Shown here: in pieces, positions 4,689 to 5,290 of the stretch
Layout of the letters: each line of letters starts with the position of its first letter
Position numbering within the stretch: the first letter of the stretch is position 1
Notes under the pieces: model-generated
Databases searched by the model: none
What the model was told of the DNA's origin: nothing
The model's input: only the letters and a program-made list of their open reading frames with translations
Made by a program: the position numbers and the translations under genes
DNA from: Microcaldota archaeon
GTDB lineage: Archaea; Micrarchaeota; Micrarchaeia; Micrarchaeales; Micrarchaeaceae
Direction of reading: 5' to 3'
Length of the DNA: 5,290 bases
Assembly: GCA_021827955.1 (NCBI GenBank)
Contig: JAKATY010000012.1
Coordinates: 1 to 5,290, forward strand

Positions 4689-5290
4689 TCAGCGGCCCAT
4701 AATTACGCCCTGCAGATTGCCAAGCCCGCTTGCCGCGATTACCTTCACTTTTTCGGTGCTGAAATAGTTGAAATAGAAGTTTAGCGCGCCGTCATTTACC
4801 ACTATTACTACTAAATCGAAGCTTTCTATCCTGCGCTTTATCATTGAGGAAGTGGAGGATACGGCCTTCCTGCCTGTTTCGTACTCTATCGCTATCTTCC
4901 TGCCGCTTTCATAAGCTATAAGGTCAGGGCCGCTGCTGTTGTCTATTATCATTGCCTTTATTCCTTTTTCTTCAAGGCTTTGGAAGATCTTCTTTACCAT
5001 TACCTCGTGCTCTATGCTAAGGGACTTGTTCTTTCTCATTACCCAGCGTTCTTGCCTGCCCTGCCACCCTATCCGCATCTCCTCGGCATCTTCGTATTTC
5101 TCGCCTTCTCCTACAAGGATAGGCTTTCCCGGAGCTGGTGCTGCAATGGGCGAAGCGGCGGCTCTTGCATCCGCATTGCCCCCTTTAGAAAAAGAGTTCG
5201 GGATCTCCACTACGCTCGGCTCCCTTATGCTGTAGCTGAGCACCATCGCCTCGCTTCTCCTTAGCCTGCGCAGCATCTTCTTAATCTCGA
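4689..5290 (-). CDS. 3' part of a gene ending in a PD-(D/E)XK nuclease-like domain, likely fused to an upstream ATPase
   Basis: The frame stays open past the ATG at 5276 to the window edge (EIKK precede the Met), so the gene probably starts outside. Counting from that Met there are 195 residues. Residues 1-27 (LRRLRRSEAMVLSYSIREP, then SVVEIP) resemble the last helix and strands of a HerA/VirB4/TraG-like P-loop ATPase; this is pattern memory, not a proven match. Residues 31-60 form a Gly/Ala/Pro-rich linker. Residues 86-195 fit a restriction-endonuclease fold. A helix with E89/E91 (SIEHEVMVKKIFQSLEEKG) comes first. Then GPD118LIAYESGRKIAIE131YE133TG gives the acidic D...ExE site. A helix (SSTSSMIKRRIESFD) and the strand LVVIVVND follow. 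ExE instead of ExK is known from BamHI. The role would be DNA cleavage or processing coupled to a motor. If the gene really starts at 5276, it is a small soluble nuclease-like protein with a disordered N-terminus. The terminator-like stem at 4551-4603 separates it from the SSB gene. Confidence 0.68.
   Translation of the reverse strand, partial: EIKKMLRRLRRSEAMVLSYSIREPSVVEIPNSFSKGGNADARAAASPIAAPAPGKPILVGEGEKYEDAEEMRIGWQGRQERWVMRKNKSLSIEHEVMVKKIFQSLEEKGIKAMIIDNSSGPDLIAYESGRKIAIEYETGRKAVSSTSSMIKRRIESFDLVVIVVNDGALNFYFNYFSTEKVKVIAASGLGNLQGVIMGR

Noticed and set aside
4939..5264. Two overlapping plus-strand frames of 94-98 codons
   Set aside because: Both are antisense to the nuclease-domain gene, whose fold pattern and codon use are convincing; neither plus-strand product shows a motif.

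Overview
The window looks archaeal. Candidate promoters are TATA boxes (TTTATATA at 1746-1753, TTTAAATA at 4525-4532) placed 25-55 bp before start codons. Start codons lack clear Shine-Dalgarno sequences, which suggests short-leader or leaderless mRNAs. Arginine is mostly AGG and isoleucine often ATA. The small single-OB-fold SSB is of the crenarchaeal/Thermoplasma type. The exact lineage cannot be fixed from the sequence. A Micrarchaeota (ARMAN)-like or Thermoplasmatales-like genome is a reasonable guess, no more. I see no rRNA, tRNA, CRISPR array, insertion sequence or phage gene.

Left part (1-2960). The first 52 bases hold the start of a leftward gene that leaves the window (N-terminus MAVEIRSIKRSELLEFY). 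A 208-bp spacer follows with a TATA-like box and GC-rich dyads. Next is a leftward gene (261-1715) for an alkaline phosphatase/sulfatase-superfamily enzyme with Thr at the catalytic nucleophile position. A 66-bp divergent spacer holds one near-palindromic TATA box that could serve both directions. It drives this gene leftward and a GT4 glycosyltransferase (1782-2960) rightward. Three GAAACGGTT copies spaced 21 and 10 bp apart cover the start of the glycosyltransferase.

Middle part (3011-4069). A multi-membrane-span UPF0104/AglD-type flippase-like protein follows the glycosyltransferase on the same strand after 50 bp. The three genes (AlkP-superfamily enzyme, GT4, flippase-like protein) form a plausible surface-glycan or glycolipid module. 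In it, the GT builds, the membrane protein handles a lipid-linked intermediate or modifies lipid, and the AlkP-fold enzyme removes or transfers a phospho or sulfo group. The grouping is inferred from families and neighbourhood, not shown.

Right part (4070-5290), leftward, DNA-processing theme. A 120-aa OB-fold SSB (4111-4473) has an acidic tail and its own TATA box. Upstream of it is a 156-bp gap with two strong hairpins, one followed by T6 on the minus strand like an intrinsic terminator. Beyond the gap is the 3' part of a gene that runs off the right edge. Its C-terminal domain reads as a PD-(D/E)XK nuclease fold with a D...ExE signature. It is preceded by an Ala/Pro linker and a short stretch resembling the end of a HerA/VirB4-like ATPase. 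The possible ATPase-nuclease fusion is the most interesting item here.
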